Shown one piece after another: positions 24,277-37,073 of a stretch of 64,000 nucleotides of DNA (its first letter is position 1; every line of letters begins with the position of its first letter). The notes under the pieces were generated by a model. That model made no database searches. It was not told the origin of the DNA and saw nothing but the letters and a program-made list of their open reading frames with translations. This DNA comes from a virus, in the IMG/VR virus record IMGVR_UViG_3300020197_000008, positions 24,789-88,788 of that record; one strand, written 5' to 3'. The translations under genes and the position numbers were made by a program.

Positions 24277-27200
24277 ATGACGAAATCCTTAAGTGAAAAC
24301 AAAGAGATTGTTTTTAAAAAGGCTACTAATCACCCAAAGGGTGAAAACAATGTCGTCCTAGCATGGTTCTCTTCAAATCCGGTTATTCCATCAAACAATC
24401 TTTCAATAACCGATTTGTCAGCGTTCACGCCAGAAAACTCCTACGCATCTTTGGCCACCTCTAGTTTGGGTACGAGTAAATCAAAACTAGCTTATGCAAA
24501 TGAGCTCGGAGTTTTAGAAGACGAAAATGGAAATTCCATATTTGATTCTGAAAACGTCAGTATATCCGACTGTTTCCTCAACGAGGATTCTTTTGAAAGA
24601 ATATATACGATATCCGATGTTTCCCAAAAAGCCTTTTGCCATTCGTACTACATTTCAAAATATTACACAATGCTATATGCAGATTCGTTTGTCATTGCGG
24701 GTATTGATGATTTTATTCCAGAAGAAAAAATACCAAAATCAATAAAAGTTGTTGACGAAAATAACAACGAATATATAGACGCCACTACTGGAAAAAAAAG
24801 ATATCGAATTATACTTGATAAAGTTTTTGAAGACATTTATAAAGAAAGAACAAATCGTCCTTATAAAGTGATAGTTTTATTAGACGATCCAGAACCAAGA
24901 AATCTTCAACTGATTTACGATAAGGTTACTCTTTCGTCAACTGAATCTATATCTTCGGTTGTTGTTGGGTATAGGGAAAATATAAATACCGTTTCGCTCT
25001 TTAATAAAGTTATGGAGGAATCATTTGCCTCAGATAATTCAATGAGAAACAATAAAATTTTTTCGCAGAAATCAATAACAGAAAAAAACAACCTATTAAG
25101 CAATCTTTCTAAGACAGATGGATTTGAAATAGTAGTACCCAAAAAAGCTGTATCTGACAATAGAACATACGAAACATTTAACTGGAGATTAATAACTGCG
25201 GTTCAAAGAAGCATTGATGTTTCTTCGGTTAATAATTCAGAAGAGATTGATTCAGAATCAAACCTAAAACAAAAAACAGTAAACTGCGCCGTTTTGTGCA
25301 CGACAGCGCAGTTGTCTTCCATGCGCTCTCAAAACAACTACGCATCGTCAAATCCATATGTTTTTTATAGATTAGCCAATTCCGTATACAATTTATCAAA
25401 ATATACATTTTCAAATCCAATTAGAAATGGATCACCAACAACCGCAGATTATTGGCTTGTTTCAATTGATGAAGTTAGTGAATCGGATTTAGCAAAGTTT
25501 GACATACTGACATGGTCTCCAAACGCAGATATAACCAGAGAGCAGGGGCAGAAGTTAAAATATTTTGTTAAAGATACACAAGGAACTTTGTTTTTAGACT
25601 TATCACAAGCCGCCGGTGCAGAAAACATAGACAGTTCTTTGGTTGCTTCTTCGGAAGTTTATGACCTTAACAGTTGGACATATAACTCTAATAATCTTTT
25701 TTTTGATGAAAGAAAAAACGGTGCGTGGCCAATAAATGATTCATTTTTTGAAACTGTTGAGATTAATTCAACGACTAGTAATATCTATTCTGTTTTTGGT
25801 AGAAGCATTTCTGGATCGTCATCTTTGGGTCAAGCAAACTATAAAAAAATTAAAGAATTCACTGCCAATTTTAATAATGAAAATGTGGCCTTGTTCAATT
25901 CTAGATCCAAGCCGATTGTTGTTGGAATTGGCTACGCAAAACCCACGGATGCATTAATTTCTGGAAACATTCTAGCAACTACGGCATCCACTCTAAGGTA
26001 TGTGAATGACATTTACCAACCATCCAGTATCTTTGATATCTCTACTTCAAATAGTGGATCAATTTCCATAGAAGAAAAAGCAAATCAAATGGTCGCAACA
26101 GCCGCCACGGAACGGTCCGTTTAAACTTTTGTATAATGCCGTTTCGGTTGCCCTAGTATCCAGAATTTATTCATCTAGAGTCAAGGATGTAAGATCGTCA
26201 ATTTACTATCACGTTTCTGATTGGAATAGTGATTACGTAATAAATCAAAATGTTCTTTTAGAAGAGGAAAAAGAAAAAGAATATTCTCTATTAAAAAACT
26301 TTAATAGCTCATTAATATATGCCAAAAAAATCCTCAAATCTGACCCTACGCTTTTGGATTATTACAAAAGATCTGTTTACGACTATCTTGCAGATCAGTA
26401 TTCAATCCCCCTGCAGGAAATAGACGCATCAAACGTAACAATGTTTATTGAAATTACCAATCCAGATGTAAAAATTTTGAACGCTGTAAAAACAAAAGAC
26501 ACTAACGATACCATATATCCTACGTCAGTGCCATCCTGGGCCTACTTTAATATACCGACCTCATACTGTTTATATGCCCTAACAGAGCAAGCTACTAGGA
26601 ATTCGTTGTTTGCCTACACAGACGCTCCTTCTGCACAATTTAAAATTCCTGGCGGTTTTGGGGCTTACGTAATGAGACAAAGGGAGTATTCAAGCTCAAG
26701 CTCAACAATAGATTCTTTAAGTAGTAAAATATCTGCAAGAAATATATATCAATCATATCCTTTTAATTTTACAATTTTTAATTCATATGTTTTTTCCAAA
26801 GAGTCATCTGACTCATTTAATGCAAACTGGTCTGCGGAAATAGAAGCAACATATCAGGCCACTCTATACAGGCAGGAGTATTGGTACAAGGCAGCCGAGG
26901 CTCTGAGGGATGCAAACGGTAATTTGATTGGACAAGATGAAGTAATCTTCAGTGCACTTCAAACAGAAGCGGATGTAGAGGTGAGACCAAGTCAAACGGA
27001 AATATATGCCCTTGGTGATGATAGGTTAAATGGCAAATATAGATTGCAGGTAAAATCAACACAAGCCGCAAAAAATTCATACATTTATACCAGAGATATA
27101 GACTTGGGTAACGTGGCAACAGCCTACGCCGTAGGCGCAAAGGGTCTTCTTGAGGAATATATTGCCTTTATACAAATAACCCTTAGGGAGCATGGGATTG

Positions 27201-30015
27201 ACTGCGATTTAACAAAGAAATACGATAATCAAACTAAAACCGCAGTTACAAAATTTCAAAGAAGGCACGACGCAAGGTTGGTAGATGGCGTAGTTGACTC
27301 AGAAACTAAATCGCTTTTTTGTAGAGAGGTTTGGAAAAAAATGCTACAAACAGATCCAAATCGATTTAATGCCGTAATTGAACGAGTTAAGGGTAATAAT
27401 CCCAAATCGGTAAAATACATTCAGCATTCTGCAACCGTGGCAGAAATATGGGAACTAAAAAACACCGATCTTGATTTTCAAAAAGTAACATTTACAGGTA
27501 CAAATGATCCACTTTCTTTGTCCGATACTATATACGTGTCGGTACCAGAAAAATTTAGAGACGCCAGATTATCTGATACAAAAGTGGTTGATGTGAAAAT
27601 CAAAGTTGGTAATTTCGCAAAAGCAAAAAGCTATAAAGGAATTCAAATAGAAGAAGTAAGAGCAATTCCATTTACCGCCTCGGGTAGTGCTCGGCCCCGA
27701 ATCTTCTTCTAGGGTAATATCTAAGAAAAAACCTTTCTCTAGAGGAACTATATCCATTCCCGTGAATGCAAGCGTTATGTCAACTGGAACATTGGCAATA
27801 AAATTAACGGGCGGATCTTTGGGTGGCGCTTTTGGTAGTAAGGCTGAGGGGTATTCAATAACCTCAATAACCTTTACGGTGCAATACAAAACATCTTCCT
27901 CTAGATGGATACAGGAATACTCCGAAGCGGAGTCTGGTTATGCGCCAAAAACCGTTACGGCTCCCGTCACCATAAAATATAAGATTTCTCGGAGATGTTG
28001 ATAATATTTCACCAAACAATGTAGAAGTTATAGATTTAGGTGGTTTAAAGTCAGTAAAATATAAAACAGAACCACTACTGATGACCTATCCAACCTTCAG
28101 TGGAAATAAAACGATGGACCTTAAAGGAACGTCAATAGATTTTAGTTCAACCGAATATAAACCACCCTTTGATACCTCCACTGCAGAAGCGGCTTCCGGT
28201 GCTTTAAGATTTAAAGACGAATCAATAAAGATAGATTTAACTTCTCAGAAAACAATTTCAATAAAACAAAATACACTATCAGTATACGACGTTGTATCCC
28301 TAAATAAAAATCCTGTCAGTGCCTCTTCCATAACTACAACAATTCAGGGCAATAAATTATACTTTGAGGCATCTAGTTTGATTTATCAAAACTCAAGTGT
28401 AGTTAAAAGCGACACGGTCGCGATAGAGGGTTACTGGATGATGAAGACGGACGGAACTATCTTAAGAAAAAGTATAAATACCGTAAGTGTTTTAGACGGT
28501 CTACTTATGCTTTGTCAGCCAAGCTTAGATCCAAATAAGATTGGGATGCCCTACGGAATAAATCTTCAAGGTTTTGAAAATTCGATAGCAAACACTGAAC
28601 TCAATGTAGACTACGGAGCTTTTGTTCTGAAAAACTACGCAGAACAAAACGACGGTTTTGTATATGGTTTTTACGACAGGGTAAAAAAAGAGTTTTTAGG
28701 TAAAGTTTTGTACTATGTCGATTATGTTTCAAGAGGACCAAGAAATATATACATAGCAGTCATGGCAATAGATGCAGACGGAAACTTAGCCTCAAGTGAT
28801 TTCTTGGGTGTAAAAACTCTTAATACAACAATAAGACCACCGATAGCTCCAGTAAAGATGGCGTGTCCGATTTATCAGGTTAAGTATGTACCGTCCTCAA
28901 AAATATCCATTTCTTCAATTCCTTCAAATCTTTCCAAGTTTGAAGTTTGGCCACTGTATATCACTTCTGGATCATTTGTTAAAAATTTCTACATTAACCC
29001 AACTAATCCGTACGCTGGATGGATAGGTAACTACTCTGGCAACAATCTATCTGCAACATATTCAACGCTCTCGACTTCAGGCGTTCTTTGGTCTCAAATT
29101 CTTGGCAAACCATTCATCGATGTGCCAAATGAATATCCTACTTTTCTTTCTTCAAACAAAATACAACTATCCCAAACGCCGATTGCTTCATTCGTTGAAC
29201 CATCTTCAAATATTATTGGAGTATTAAAACAATATATTTTTATAGAAAAAAGAAAAGATATTAATAGTCCATGGGAAACAGTTAGTTCAAAGCTTATAAG
29301 AAACGTAAACTGTCACACTGGGGTAATTGATCTTCTTGTTGACCTTCCTCAAGATGGCGATTTAGTCAGGGTTACTTATGCAGTAAAGGCAAACGGCATT
29401 CCGATAAAACATGTTAATGGAATTCCAATTCCCCTAAATCCATTTTTGAATCAAGACAATGTTGAGCCAGAAAAACCCCTGTATATTTACATACTCCCTC
29501 AGTTTATAGAAAACAAGGGTAAAAATATTCCCACTAATAACAACATAACTCGTCCAATTATGCCGCCTTCGCATGTGCCAGAATATATTTACACTGGCGC
29601 AATTCATTTTACATATGATAATTCAATTTTTGATCAATATCAACCCTCTTTATATAACCCTTTTGCCATACCCATAGCGTTAATAAGATCGGTAAATAAT
29701 AAGTCCGCTGCGTCTACTAATATTGTAGATTTAAGAACTAGGGGTGGTGGGGTCAATTATTCTTACGATGGATTTGATAACAATATAGATACTATTTTGA
29801 AAGATCTAAAAGAGGCAATTTCTTTTTGGGATTTTTATCCGCCAGATAGAGAATCGTATCCAAAGGGCGGATTTGTAATCATAAAAATTCCTAAGAAAGT
29901 CTTAGAAAACTTTCTCTATCCAGAAGAAGTCTATTCTATTATTAGAAAAAACATAACGGCTGGTGTATCATTTAAGATTCAGGATATGGATGGAAATGAT
30001 TGGGGTAGTGTTTAG
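24277..30015 (+). CDS. Very large virion protein with peptidoglycan-binding domain; three CGG +1 sites
   Basis: 1,911 residues when CGG is skipped at 26113, 27692 and 27990 (5,739 nt minus 3 is 1,912 codons). Most of it is beta-rich and unrecognised. Residues about 955-1022 match the PG_binding_1 pattern: a helix (YIAFIQITLREHGI), then TKTAVTKFQRRHDARLVDG and VDSETKSLF. This three-helix domain usually anchors enzymes or fibres to peptidoglycan. Ten bases separate it from the preceding gene and three from the next, so it is part of the tail-fibre operon. Probably a host-wall-contacting tail component. Confidence 0.68.
26113..26116 (+). other. CGG +1 recoding site 11 (PG-binding virion protein)
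   Basis: GAA CGG T, glycine 613. The zero frame ends at TAA 26122-26124, three codons on. Joined residues: ATE-G-PFKLLYNAV. Without the shift the downstream segment would have to start at a poor TTG (26129) with no ribosome binding site. Confidence 0.82.
27692..27695 (+). other. CGG +1 recoding site 12 (PG-binding virion protein)
   Basis: GCT CGG C, glycine 1139. The zero frame ends at TAG 27710-27712. Joined residues: SGSA-G-PESSSRVIS. Confidence 0.85.
27990..27993 (+). other. CGG +1 recoding site 13 (PG-binding virion protein)
   Basis: TCT CGG A, glycine 1238. The zero frame ends at TGA 27999-28001. Joined residues: KIS-G-DVDNISPN. It closes an otherwise unexplained 79-nt gap before the next open stretch. 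Confidence 0.87.
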
Positions 30016-30018
30016 GTT

Positions 30019-32670
30019 ATGAAAAACTTTCTTCCAGATACAATAGCAACATTTTCAAATAATTCTCAAAAAACAGTTGCCTCACTAATTAAAAATATAA
30101 AAGTTGATAAAATTCAAGTTTCTGAATTGGTAAAAAATATAACAGGATTTTCTGCGAGTACCAGTCCACTTCCTGTTCTTTCCGTATCAAGAGAAATTAT
30201 AAGTTCAGAATTTTTTGTTGATATATTTAGAGATTTAGAAATACAACTTTCTAGATTTTTTGATATTTCAAATTCCGTATCGGCAATATTGAATTCAATG
30301 ACGGAGATAATGCTATCAAAAATAGAAAAAGAAGAAAAAATACTTTCTTATTTTGAAAACTATGTTGATAACTATGAATTTATTTCTGGAAATGATGATT
30401 TGTATAATTTTTCCTATATAGAAAACTTTGATAATAGCATAAATTCAAATGAATATGATTCGATAAAAGTACCATACACCGACAGGGGTGGAGTACCGTT
30501 TGCAGAAAATGGAAACGGATATGTTGATCCTGTTTCTTCTGTGTTTAAAATAGGATCTGGTATAAATAAAATAAATATTTTAAACAATATAAAAAACACC
30601 GCCACACAATCAAACTATAGTCAATATATTTCTTCTGAATCAAACCTGCTTTCTCTTTTTAATGAAGATAATTCGGATACGTGGAACGTATCAATCAAAT
30701 CTCCAACAATCTTAACTTCTTCTATAAAAAATATTTCAAAATATATTGATTATGATTACTCTTATTTGATTGGGGCAAAGGTCGTTGTCGAGATTACTTT
30801 CAATAAAGAAATAGAATCGGACAACATATCGATAATGCCCTCTGGTGGAAACGGGCTACACCTGATGCAGGTCGCCATTGAGTCTGCAGGTGGAGCAAGA
30901 GGGGTAATTGACTCTCTTTCGAATAGCTCCTCAATTGGGTATGTAACAAAAAACATATTGTCCGCCCCAATAAATCTGCAGACAACTGTAAATATAGGCT
31001 TCCCGTTAAGTAAGATAAAAAAGGCAATCTTTATATTTAATCAAAGTACATATACAAGATCCGTGAATTCTCCATCATCTGAAGAACTAGTCTCTAGGTC
31101 AATAAATAACTTCATATTAAGCTCAAGAAAAAAGAGAAAAAATACGTTTAGTGCCCTACAGGAAATAGTCATATCTTACTTTTTAAAAAATAACTCTATA
31201 GAATCTTTAAATAAAAATACAAATAGAGATTCAATATCAGATTATTATTCGTGTAGATTTCCAATTTACAGTAAGGATCATCCTTCTTTAAAGCCGATGG
31301 AATTTCTGCAAGAGTTTAACAACAACTTGGGTATTGATGATAACTCTTTAGAATTTAAGAGAAGTCCACTAACTGCAATAGTGCAGAACATAGTCTCTCA
31401 AGCATTAGGATCTCAAATAAAAATGTTTAAGAATGTTATGTTTAGAGATTCAAAAAATAAAAATCTTTCTGATGGTCTCTTAAGAATAGTCTCTGCACCA
31501 TACGAAATGCAACAAAACACCGATGTTGAGCTAAATAAAAATATGTTTTTGTCTGAAGAACAAATAATTCCAGGCTCCTCCCTATCAAGAAGCCCATTTT
31601 TTATAAAGAACAAAAATTCTTTTAATAGTTATAATTATTCTTTTTCTTTAAAAAATATACAATTTGGTAGGACGCTAGTCTCCAGTTCAACAAATAACTC
31701 GTTAGCAAAAGCTTCGTATATTAGTAATAGAATAACAATTCCTGGAGAAGTATATGGAATAAAAGCAAAAATAAATTTGCAAGAAAATAATAATAAATAT
31801 AAAATTGATAAAGGTTTTGATATTGAATATCAAAACTCATATGAGCTATCTATTTCCCTAAAGGAAAATCCAGTTTCTGAGAATGACTGGATTCCATTGG
31901 CCTTTAGTGATTCCGAAGAGGTGCATTCAGAAATGCTTTTTATAAACCCCCTAAACTCTTCAGCTCAACTACGCTTCTTCCCAATGGAAACCTCTTTAAA
32001 GGTTTACGAAAATCAAAAACGCCTACCCTCAAATGCCTACTCGGTGAATAAATTTAATAAAACTGTAATTTTAAATAAATTCAATAAAGACTCTGTTTAT
32101 CTGGTTTCTTATTTTTTGGATATATCAAACTTTTCTCAGCAATACATAGACAGTACAGTTTTGAATAATGAAGTTGGTTTAATTGTTTCTGGAGATGGCG
32201 GGGAGGAGGGCGAAATGTTTTTGGGGACTGGTTCAGAAAACAAAGTTGTTCTCAAAAACAATCCATATATTTCTATTGACTCTTTTATGGGTGGTAGCTA
32301 TCATCCTATTTATGGATCACTTGCAGCTCCGACAAATCCAAATTATACCCCAGTATTGGTTAAGTTTGACAATGGGGTGTATGCTATAAATTTGACGAAT
32401 TACCTAGATGGTAATTTTGAAAAAATAGATTTTTATTCAAGTCAAGATCTTTTATTTTATCAAAATGGTAAAGAGTTGATATTTAATCAACAGGTAAATA
32501 TTCCGTTTAAGGTTTTATATAACTATACAAGTAATTTTATGAGATTTAGATTAATTATTAGGAACAATTTTTCAGGATTGTTTTTTGCAGGAGATGTAAA
32601 TAATCTAATTGTTAAAATGAAAACAAAAACTCCTGATATACAGATTCAGAAACTTCTTCAATTAGGATAA
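30019..32670 (+). CDS. Large putative tail-fibre/virion protein, unrecognised
   Basis: 883 residues, starting 3 nt after the previous stop. Residues 1-110 are helical and possibly coiled-coil (SISNSVSAILNSMTEIMLSKIEKE-like region). The rest is asparagine/serine-rich and beta-rich. This layout of helical N-terminus then jelly-roll-like body recurs in the three following large genes and suggests diverged paralogues, by eye only. AT-rich codon use matches its neighbours. No frameshift site lies inside. Confidence 0.6.
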   Translation: MKNFLPDTIATFSNNSQKTVASLIKNIKVDKIQVSELVKNITGFSASTSPLPVLSVSREIISSEFFVDIFRDLEIQLSRFFDISNSVSAILNSMTEIMLSKIEKEEKILSYFENYVDNYEFISGNDDLYNFSYIENFDNSINSNEYDSIKVPYTDRGGVPFAENGNGYVDPVSSVFKIGSGINKINILNNIKNTATQSNYSQYISSESNLLSLFNEDNSDTWNVSIKSPTILTSSIKNISKYIDYDYSYLIGAKVVVEITFNKEIESDNISIMPSGGNGLHLMQVAIESAGGARGVIDSLSNSSSIGYVTKNILSAPINLQTTVNIGFPLSKIKKAIFIFNQSTYTRSVNSPSSEELVSRSINNFILSSRKKRKNTFSALQEIVISYFLKNNSIESLNKNTNRDSISDYYSCRFPIYSKDHPSLKPMEFLQEFNNNLGIDDNSLEFKRSPLTAIVQNIVSQALGSQIKMFKNVMFRDSKNKNLSDGLLRIVSAPYEMQQNTDVELNKNMFLSEEQIIPGSSLSRSPFFIKNKNSFNSYNYSFSLKNIQFGRTLVSSSTNNSLAKASYISNRITIPGEVYGIKAKINLQENNNKYKIDKGFDIEYQNSYELSISLKENPVSENDWIPLAFSDSEEVHSEMLFINPLNSSAQLRFFPMETSLKVYENQKRLPSNAYSVNKFNKTVILNKFNKDSVYLVSYFLDISNFSQQYIDSTVLNNEVGLIVSGDGGEEGEMFLGTGSENKVVLKNNPYISIDSFMGGSYHPIYGSLAAPTNPNYTPVLVKFDNGVYAINLTNYLDGNFEKIDFYSSQDLLFYQNGKELIFNQQVNIPFKVLYNYTSNFMRFRLIIRNNFSGLFFAGDVNNLIVKMKTKTPDIQIQKLLQLG

Positions 32671-32674
32671 GACA

Positions 32675-34851
32675 ATGGCTCAATTATCATCAAACACAAT
32701 ATTTTATGATCAAATAATTAAAAAAATACAAGATTTTATACTTAAGTATAAAAATAACAATATTTCCTCCTATCAACAAATAGCAAAGGAATATTCTCAA
32801 ATTATCACAGAGGTCAATAAATACCCGATATCTCAAATATCAAAATTTGATCCAGTCATAAAGGGAGAACCTCCATCCTCTGCAAAGATGAATAAATTCG
32901 TTAACTCAATTAACGATGATTTGTCTATATTTGGCAAGCAATTAGAGTATCAAACGGCAATGGTCGTTTCAATTTACAACATGTTTACTTCCGAAATAGA
33001 AAAAGAATCTACGTTTTTAGATAGGATAAAATCAAAAGCAAAGATATTGAATACGTATTCGCAAAGTCCCGCAGATGAACTTTTTTATTATGGTGATACT
33101 TTTGATAATATGGACAAAATAGATATACCAAATAGCAGAAATCTTCCCAACGCTAGAAGTCTTCCAAGGATAGATTCTCGGATCTTTAACTCTCCCGTCG
33201 GCGGGAAACAATCCCTGGATTATTGATTCTATCTTTGTAGCAGAAGATCTTTCTAATGGATTTTTGGGAAATAATCATGTTGTTTATATGAAGAAAACGG
33301 CAAATGCAATACCGGCTACGACCTTGCGGAGAGCATGCATTATATCAATATTCCTATGAGGATAATCCAACAACTGGTCTTATAACAAATGTGGTTGATG
33401 GAAATCCACTAACATATTTTGAGTACGAGGCAATCTCATTAAACAGATCGAGCATATACTTGAAAAATGCAAAACCCAAAGAGTTTACGTACTCTTACGA
33501 AAAAAGAACAGACAATTCTTTTTCTATAGATTTTAAATCCTGGATAGATCATCCACAAAAAGAGTCCTTAAAATTAGTTTTAGGCTTTAGAGCGGCCTCT
33601 GCTTCAATGATAAATTCTATTTCCGTATATCCCTTTTGGGGAACTGATCAAAATGCAACATCACAAATAAAAGTAACTAGAGTAACTGCACTTACCGAAG
33701 ATCTTAAAGAGGTAGATTTAATTAACGGCCCGCTTTATGTTGGCAGTTCGGTTGTTCCGCTAACCTTTGAGACCTCCAAAAATTATTTTTATGATAGACT
33801 ACAAGTATCTTTTTCGGAAATAAAAACTTCTCAAATACTAATTTACTTTGAACAACAAGAACATACTGATGTAAAAATTAAACATATGTTTTGGAAACCA
33901 ATAGGAGCCACTGGTCCTTTTGCATCTCTAAATACTCAAAGCCGATTTGACGAAACCGCTCTTGGTTCTCTTGGCTTCACTGAGGTGGAAGTAAATGTCA
34001 ATGATTTAATACCACCAATAACTAGGCCAAATGTTTGGAAAGATCAAAGCGACTTTTTTATAAAAAAGCTTAATGTAGCATACAAAAACCAAGAGCAGGT
34101 AGAGGTCTATATAGTGTCTTTCACGAAAGACAATAAGAAATACTATTATACAAATATAGCTACTGGATTTGAGGACTTTGATAAACAACAAGAGAAATCA
34201 AGAACCCCGAACATTGATTTAGCATGGGCGTCTGAAACTAGGGCGGGGGCAGAAAGAATTGTCTCATTAATAGAGGGAAAGATCGATAGAGAAGAATGGC
34301 TAGAGGAAAATTTTGAAGATATAAAAATTGAAACCAAAAAAGCGACCTACGAGCCAAAAAAATATGCCGCCTCAATAGATCTAAAAAGAGATTTTGAAAT
34401 ATACGATGCTAAAAGGTGGTCTATCGGATTAAGGTCTGTTGATGTTTCTTACGAATACTATGATTCACAGGCTAGCTTTGTATCAAAGCCATATAGTTAT
34501 TCTGGAAAAATTAAATACCTTACTCTGTCTATGGATTATCAAACAGATTTTGGTTTCACAAGTCAAGAAGACTCTTTGATTAAAACTTATATTTCAGTAG
34601 ATGAAGGAAAAAATTGGTATAGAATATCAGCTATTGAAAATCCCTTTATAGGTGTTCCGGAGGTGCTTGCATTCAATGTAAACGTAGAGGAAAGCAAAAA
34701 GGTTAAGGGAGTGCGCTACTTAAATTCTCCGGCAGTTCCAGTAAACGTAAATAAAGTAAGAGTTAAGATAGAGATTTTTAAAGGAAAATACTCAAATATC
34801 AGCCCAATAATAAATTCCTACAAACTAATAGCAAAAGTGGAAAAACGATGA
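32675..34851 (+). CDS. Putative tail-fibre protein; two CGG +1 sites
   Basis: 724 residues when CGG is skipped at 33179 and 33327 (2,177 nt minus 2 is 725 codons). The N-terminal 165 residues are helical. After the recoded region the body has a discoidin/galactose-binding-like feel (NVVDGNPLTYFEYE, alternating strands, QILIYFEQQE). The final ATGA overlaps the next start (34848). Without recoding, 33227-33303 would be an unexplained gap and the body would lack a start with a ribosome binding site. Function inferred from position and pattern. Confidence 0.65.
33179..33182 (+). other. CGG +1 recoding site 14 (tail-fibre protein)
   Basis: TCT CGG A, glycine 169. The zero frame ends at TGA 33224-33226. 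Joined residues: RIDS-G-SLTLPSAG. Confidence 0.86.
33327..33330 (+). other. CGG +1 recoding site 15 (tail-fibre protein)
   Basis: TTG CGG A, glycine 218. The zero frame ends at TGA 33357-33359. Joined residues: ATTL-G-EHALYQYS. Another CGG at 33313-33315 is out of phase here (CCG GCT) and leaves the frame unchanged, a useful local control. Confidence 0.86.
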
Positions 34852-37067
34852 GCATATCAAATATACAAAAAGAAAAATTCCTAGATGTAATTTACAAAAA
34901 ATTTTATTCAGATGGAAAAATTCCTAAAGAATCGGAAATTCTTAGTTTCTTTTCTAGGTATTTTTCTAACTATACATTAGGTCAGCCGCTTTCACTCAAT
35001 CCAGAAATTTTTAGACAGATATCAATTGGTGACGTAGACATATTTAACGAGACAATGCTAAAAGCACTGTTTAATATAGAAGTTTTATACGATTCGGTTC
35101 TAGAAAATTCAGAAGATATCATGACTGTTACTACTGCACTAAATAAAAGGCTCGAATCCCTAAGGGCAAGAAGGATAAGAATAGAAAACAAAATAGACAA
35201 TTTACTTTTTGCAAACGAAAATACAGAAGGTGTTTTCTCTGCCTATACCGACAGCTTTTCCTCAATAGATGGAAGCGACCTATCCTTCACTAGTGCGTAC
35301 GTAGATGTAGAGAACGGGCAGGTAATTATTCCCCAATTAAATTCAATGATATTTGATACTGTGGCAACAAAGAGTGTAGCTGCAAGCGGCGTCACGTATT
35401 CTTCATCTTTTGATGGTAGGCAGATTTCTAGCAATACCCCAATTTCTGATGAAGAATCGCTTTTTTCTTCAGTCTTTGACGGATTGGATAATACGGAATG
35501 GAAAAAGGAATACAGCTTTGAGACCACTGGGTTTGTAACTTTATCAATTAATCTACCAATTTCTAAGTCGGTTTTATTGTCGGCAATTAGTGGAAAGCTA
35601 AGCACGATTTCTCCTGTTGATATTTATTGTAGAATAAACTACACAGATGGAACAAACGTAAAAAATATTTATTCTAAAAAATTTAATAGAGATTATGATA
35701 AGTTTTCTTTTAATTTTGAATCAAAAGAAGTCTCGTCTATAGACATTTTTATGACAAAAACACAACCAGATCAAATTCAAGAAGGTAGGAAAGAAAAATA
35801 TCTATATCGATTTGGCATTAGGGATATATCAATCAGCGGAATTTATAGGGATAGGTTTGCCACCTATGTTAGTGCCCCAATAGGCGTCAAGTCAAAGAAC
35901 AATAAAAACCTAGCAATAGACGCAGTTTCACTCTCTGTTAGTCAGTCTGGATTAGAAAATGGATCTATTTCATACTACATAGCCCCAGATAATCCCAACG
36001 CCGAACTACTTTCTGATTTTAGCTGGACACCGATAGGTCCAAAAGAGGAATCTGAATCGCGTCAACAGTCGGTTCAATCTTATTCAAACACCGTTTTCCT
36101 GCAAGGTAGCTTTTTTAAATCAAAGAAAATATTAGAAACTGTCACCGATCCTGCAAATCAAATACAAAAAATACCTGTATTAAATTCAAAAAATCTAAAC
36201 GTTCAAAACCCAATCGAAAATTACGCCACGGGAAGTTTTGTATATAGAATAGCAAAAATTGACACAATAGACGATCCATACGACTCTTATATCCTTTCTG
36301 GAATTGGACTAGCAAAAGGATATTACGTTTCGTATATAAACGACATTCATAATGAGTTGGAATCCTTAAAAACTTGGAATTCTATAATTGGGGGAAGTAC
36401 TGACAGGCAAGTTTATCTGTTTCCCTCTTGGCCAATAGGAGATAATCAAACATCTTATGTTGGCCCCACCCTGGATGGAATTAGCGTCCTGCTGGAGACA
36501 AAACTTTTGTGCGCATCAGAAAAAACAGTCAGACATACTTTTGTAAAAAACGACGAGATTTCTTTGGATTGGCGTGTAGCCATCTATATTAATGGAAAAA
36601 GAAATTTAATCTCCGAGTTTGAAAAATCAAAGATTATTGAATGGAATTTTAAAGAAGGCGTAAACAATATACAGATAGCTATAGATATTCCAAAAAGTGC
36701 CAACGGATCGATATCCCTAATGCAGGATACAAACTTGTCAAACTACGGAATGATATATCTTAATAATTACGGATACGTAGATTTCTTAGAATTTAAAAAG
36801 AATAAATCAATTTTTGATTATGTGTTTACTATTGACAATGTTTATGGCAATAAAGAGATACTTAGTAGGCAGGATATAAGTTCAAATTCAAGGTTGTTTT
36901 ATTATACAAATAATCCTGATAGAATTGAACAGGTAAGATTAAGGGCGGATTTAACCAGATCCAGAAATCCGATTGGTTCTCCGTCTTTAGATTCTTTTAC
37001 ATTAAAATTTAAAAATTCTCAAAATTTTCAAGATATAAAAGATGAGATTCAATTTTATAAAGGATAA
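34848..37067 (+). CDS. Large putative tail-fibre protein, unrecognised
   Basis: 739 residues, start codon overlapping the previous stop (ATGA), so translation is probably coupled. Residues about 60-120 form a likely coiled coil (LNKRLESLRARRIRIENKID). Downstream segments (SSFDGRQISS, FDGLDNTEWKKEY) look like repeated carbohydrate-binding jelly-roll modules. Same general plan as the preceding and following large genes. No known family assigned. Confidence 0.6.
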   Translation: MSISNIQKEKFLDVIYKKFYSDGKIPKESEILSFFSRYFSNYTLGQPLSLNPEIFRQISIGDVDIFNETMLKALFNIEVLYDSVLENSEDIMTVTTALNKRLESLRARRIRIENKIDNLLFANENTEGVFSAYTDSFSSIDGSDLSFTSAYVDVENGQVIIPQLNSMIFDTVATKSVAASGVTYSSSFDGRQISSNTPISDEESLFSSVFDGLDNTEWKKEYSFETTGFVTLSINLPISKSVLLSAISGKLSTISPVDIYCRINYTDGTNVKNIYSKKFNRDYDKFSFNFESKEVSSIDIFMTKTQPDQIQEGRKEKYLYRFGIRDISISGIYRDRFATYVSAPIGVKSKNNKNLAIDAVSLSVSQSGLENGSISYYIAPDNPNAELLSDFSWTPIGPKEESESRQQSVQSYSNTVFLQGSFFKSKKILETVTDPANQIQKIPVLNSKNLNVQNPIENYATGSFVYRIAKIDTIDDPYDSYILSGIGLAKGYYVSYINDIHNELESLKTWNSIIGGSTDRQVYLFPSWPIGDNQTSYVGPTLDGISVLLETKLLCASEKTVRHTFVKNDEISLDWRVAIYINGKRNLISEFEKSKIIEWNFKEGVNNIQIAIDIPKSANGSISLMQDTNLSNYGMIYLNNYGYVDFLEFKKNKSIFDYVFTIDNVYGNKEILSRQDISSNSRLFYYTNNPDRIEQVRLRADLTRSRNPIGSPSLDSFTLKFKNSQNFQDIKDEIQFYKG

Positions 37068-37073
37068 CAATCT

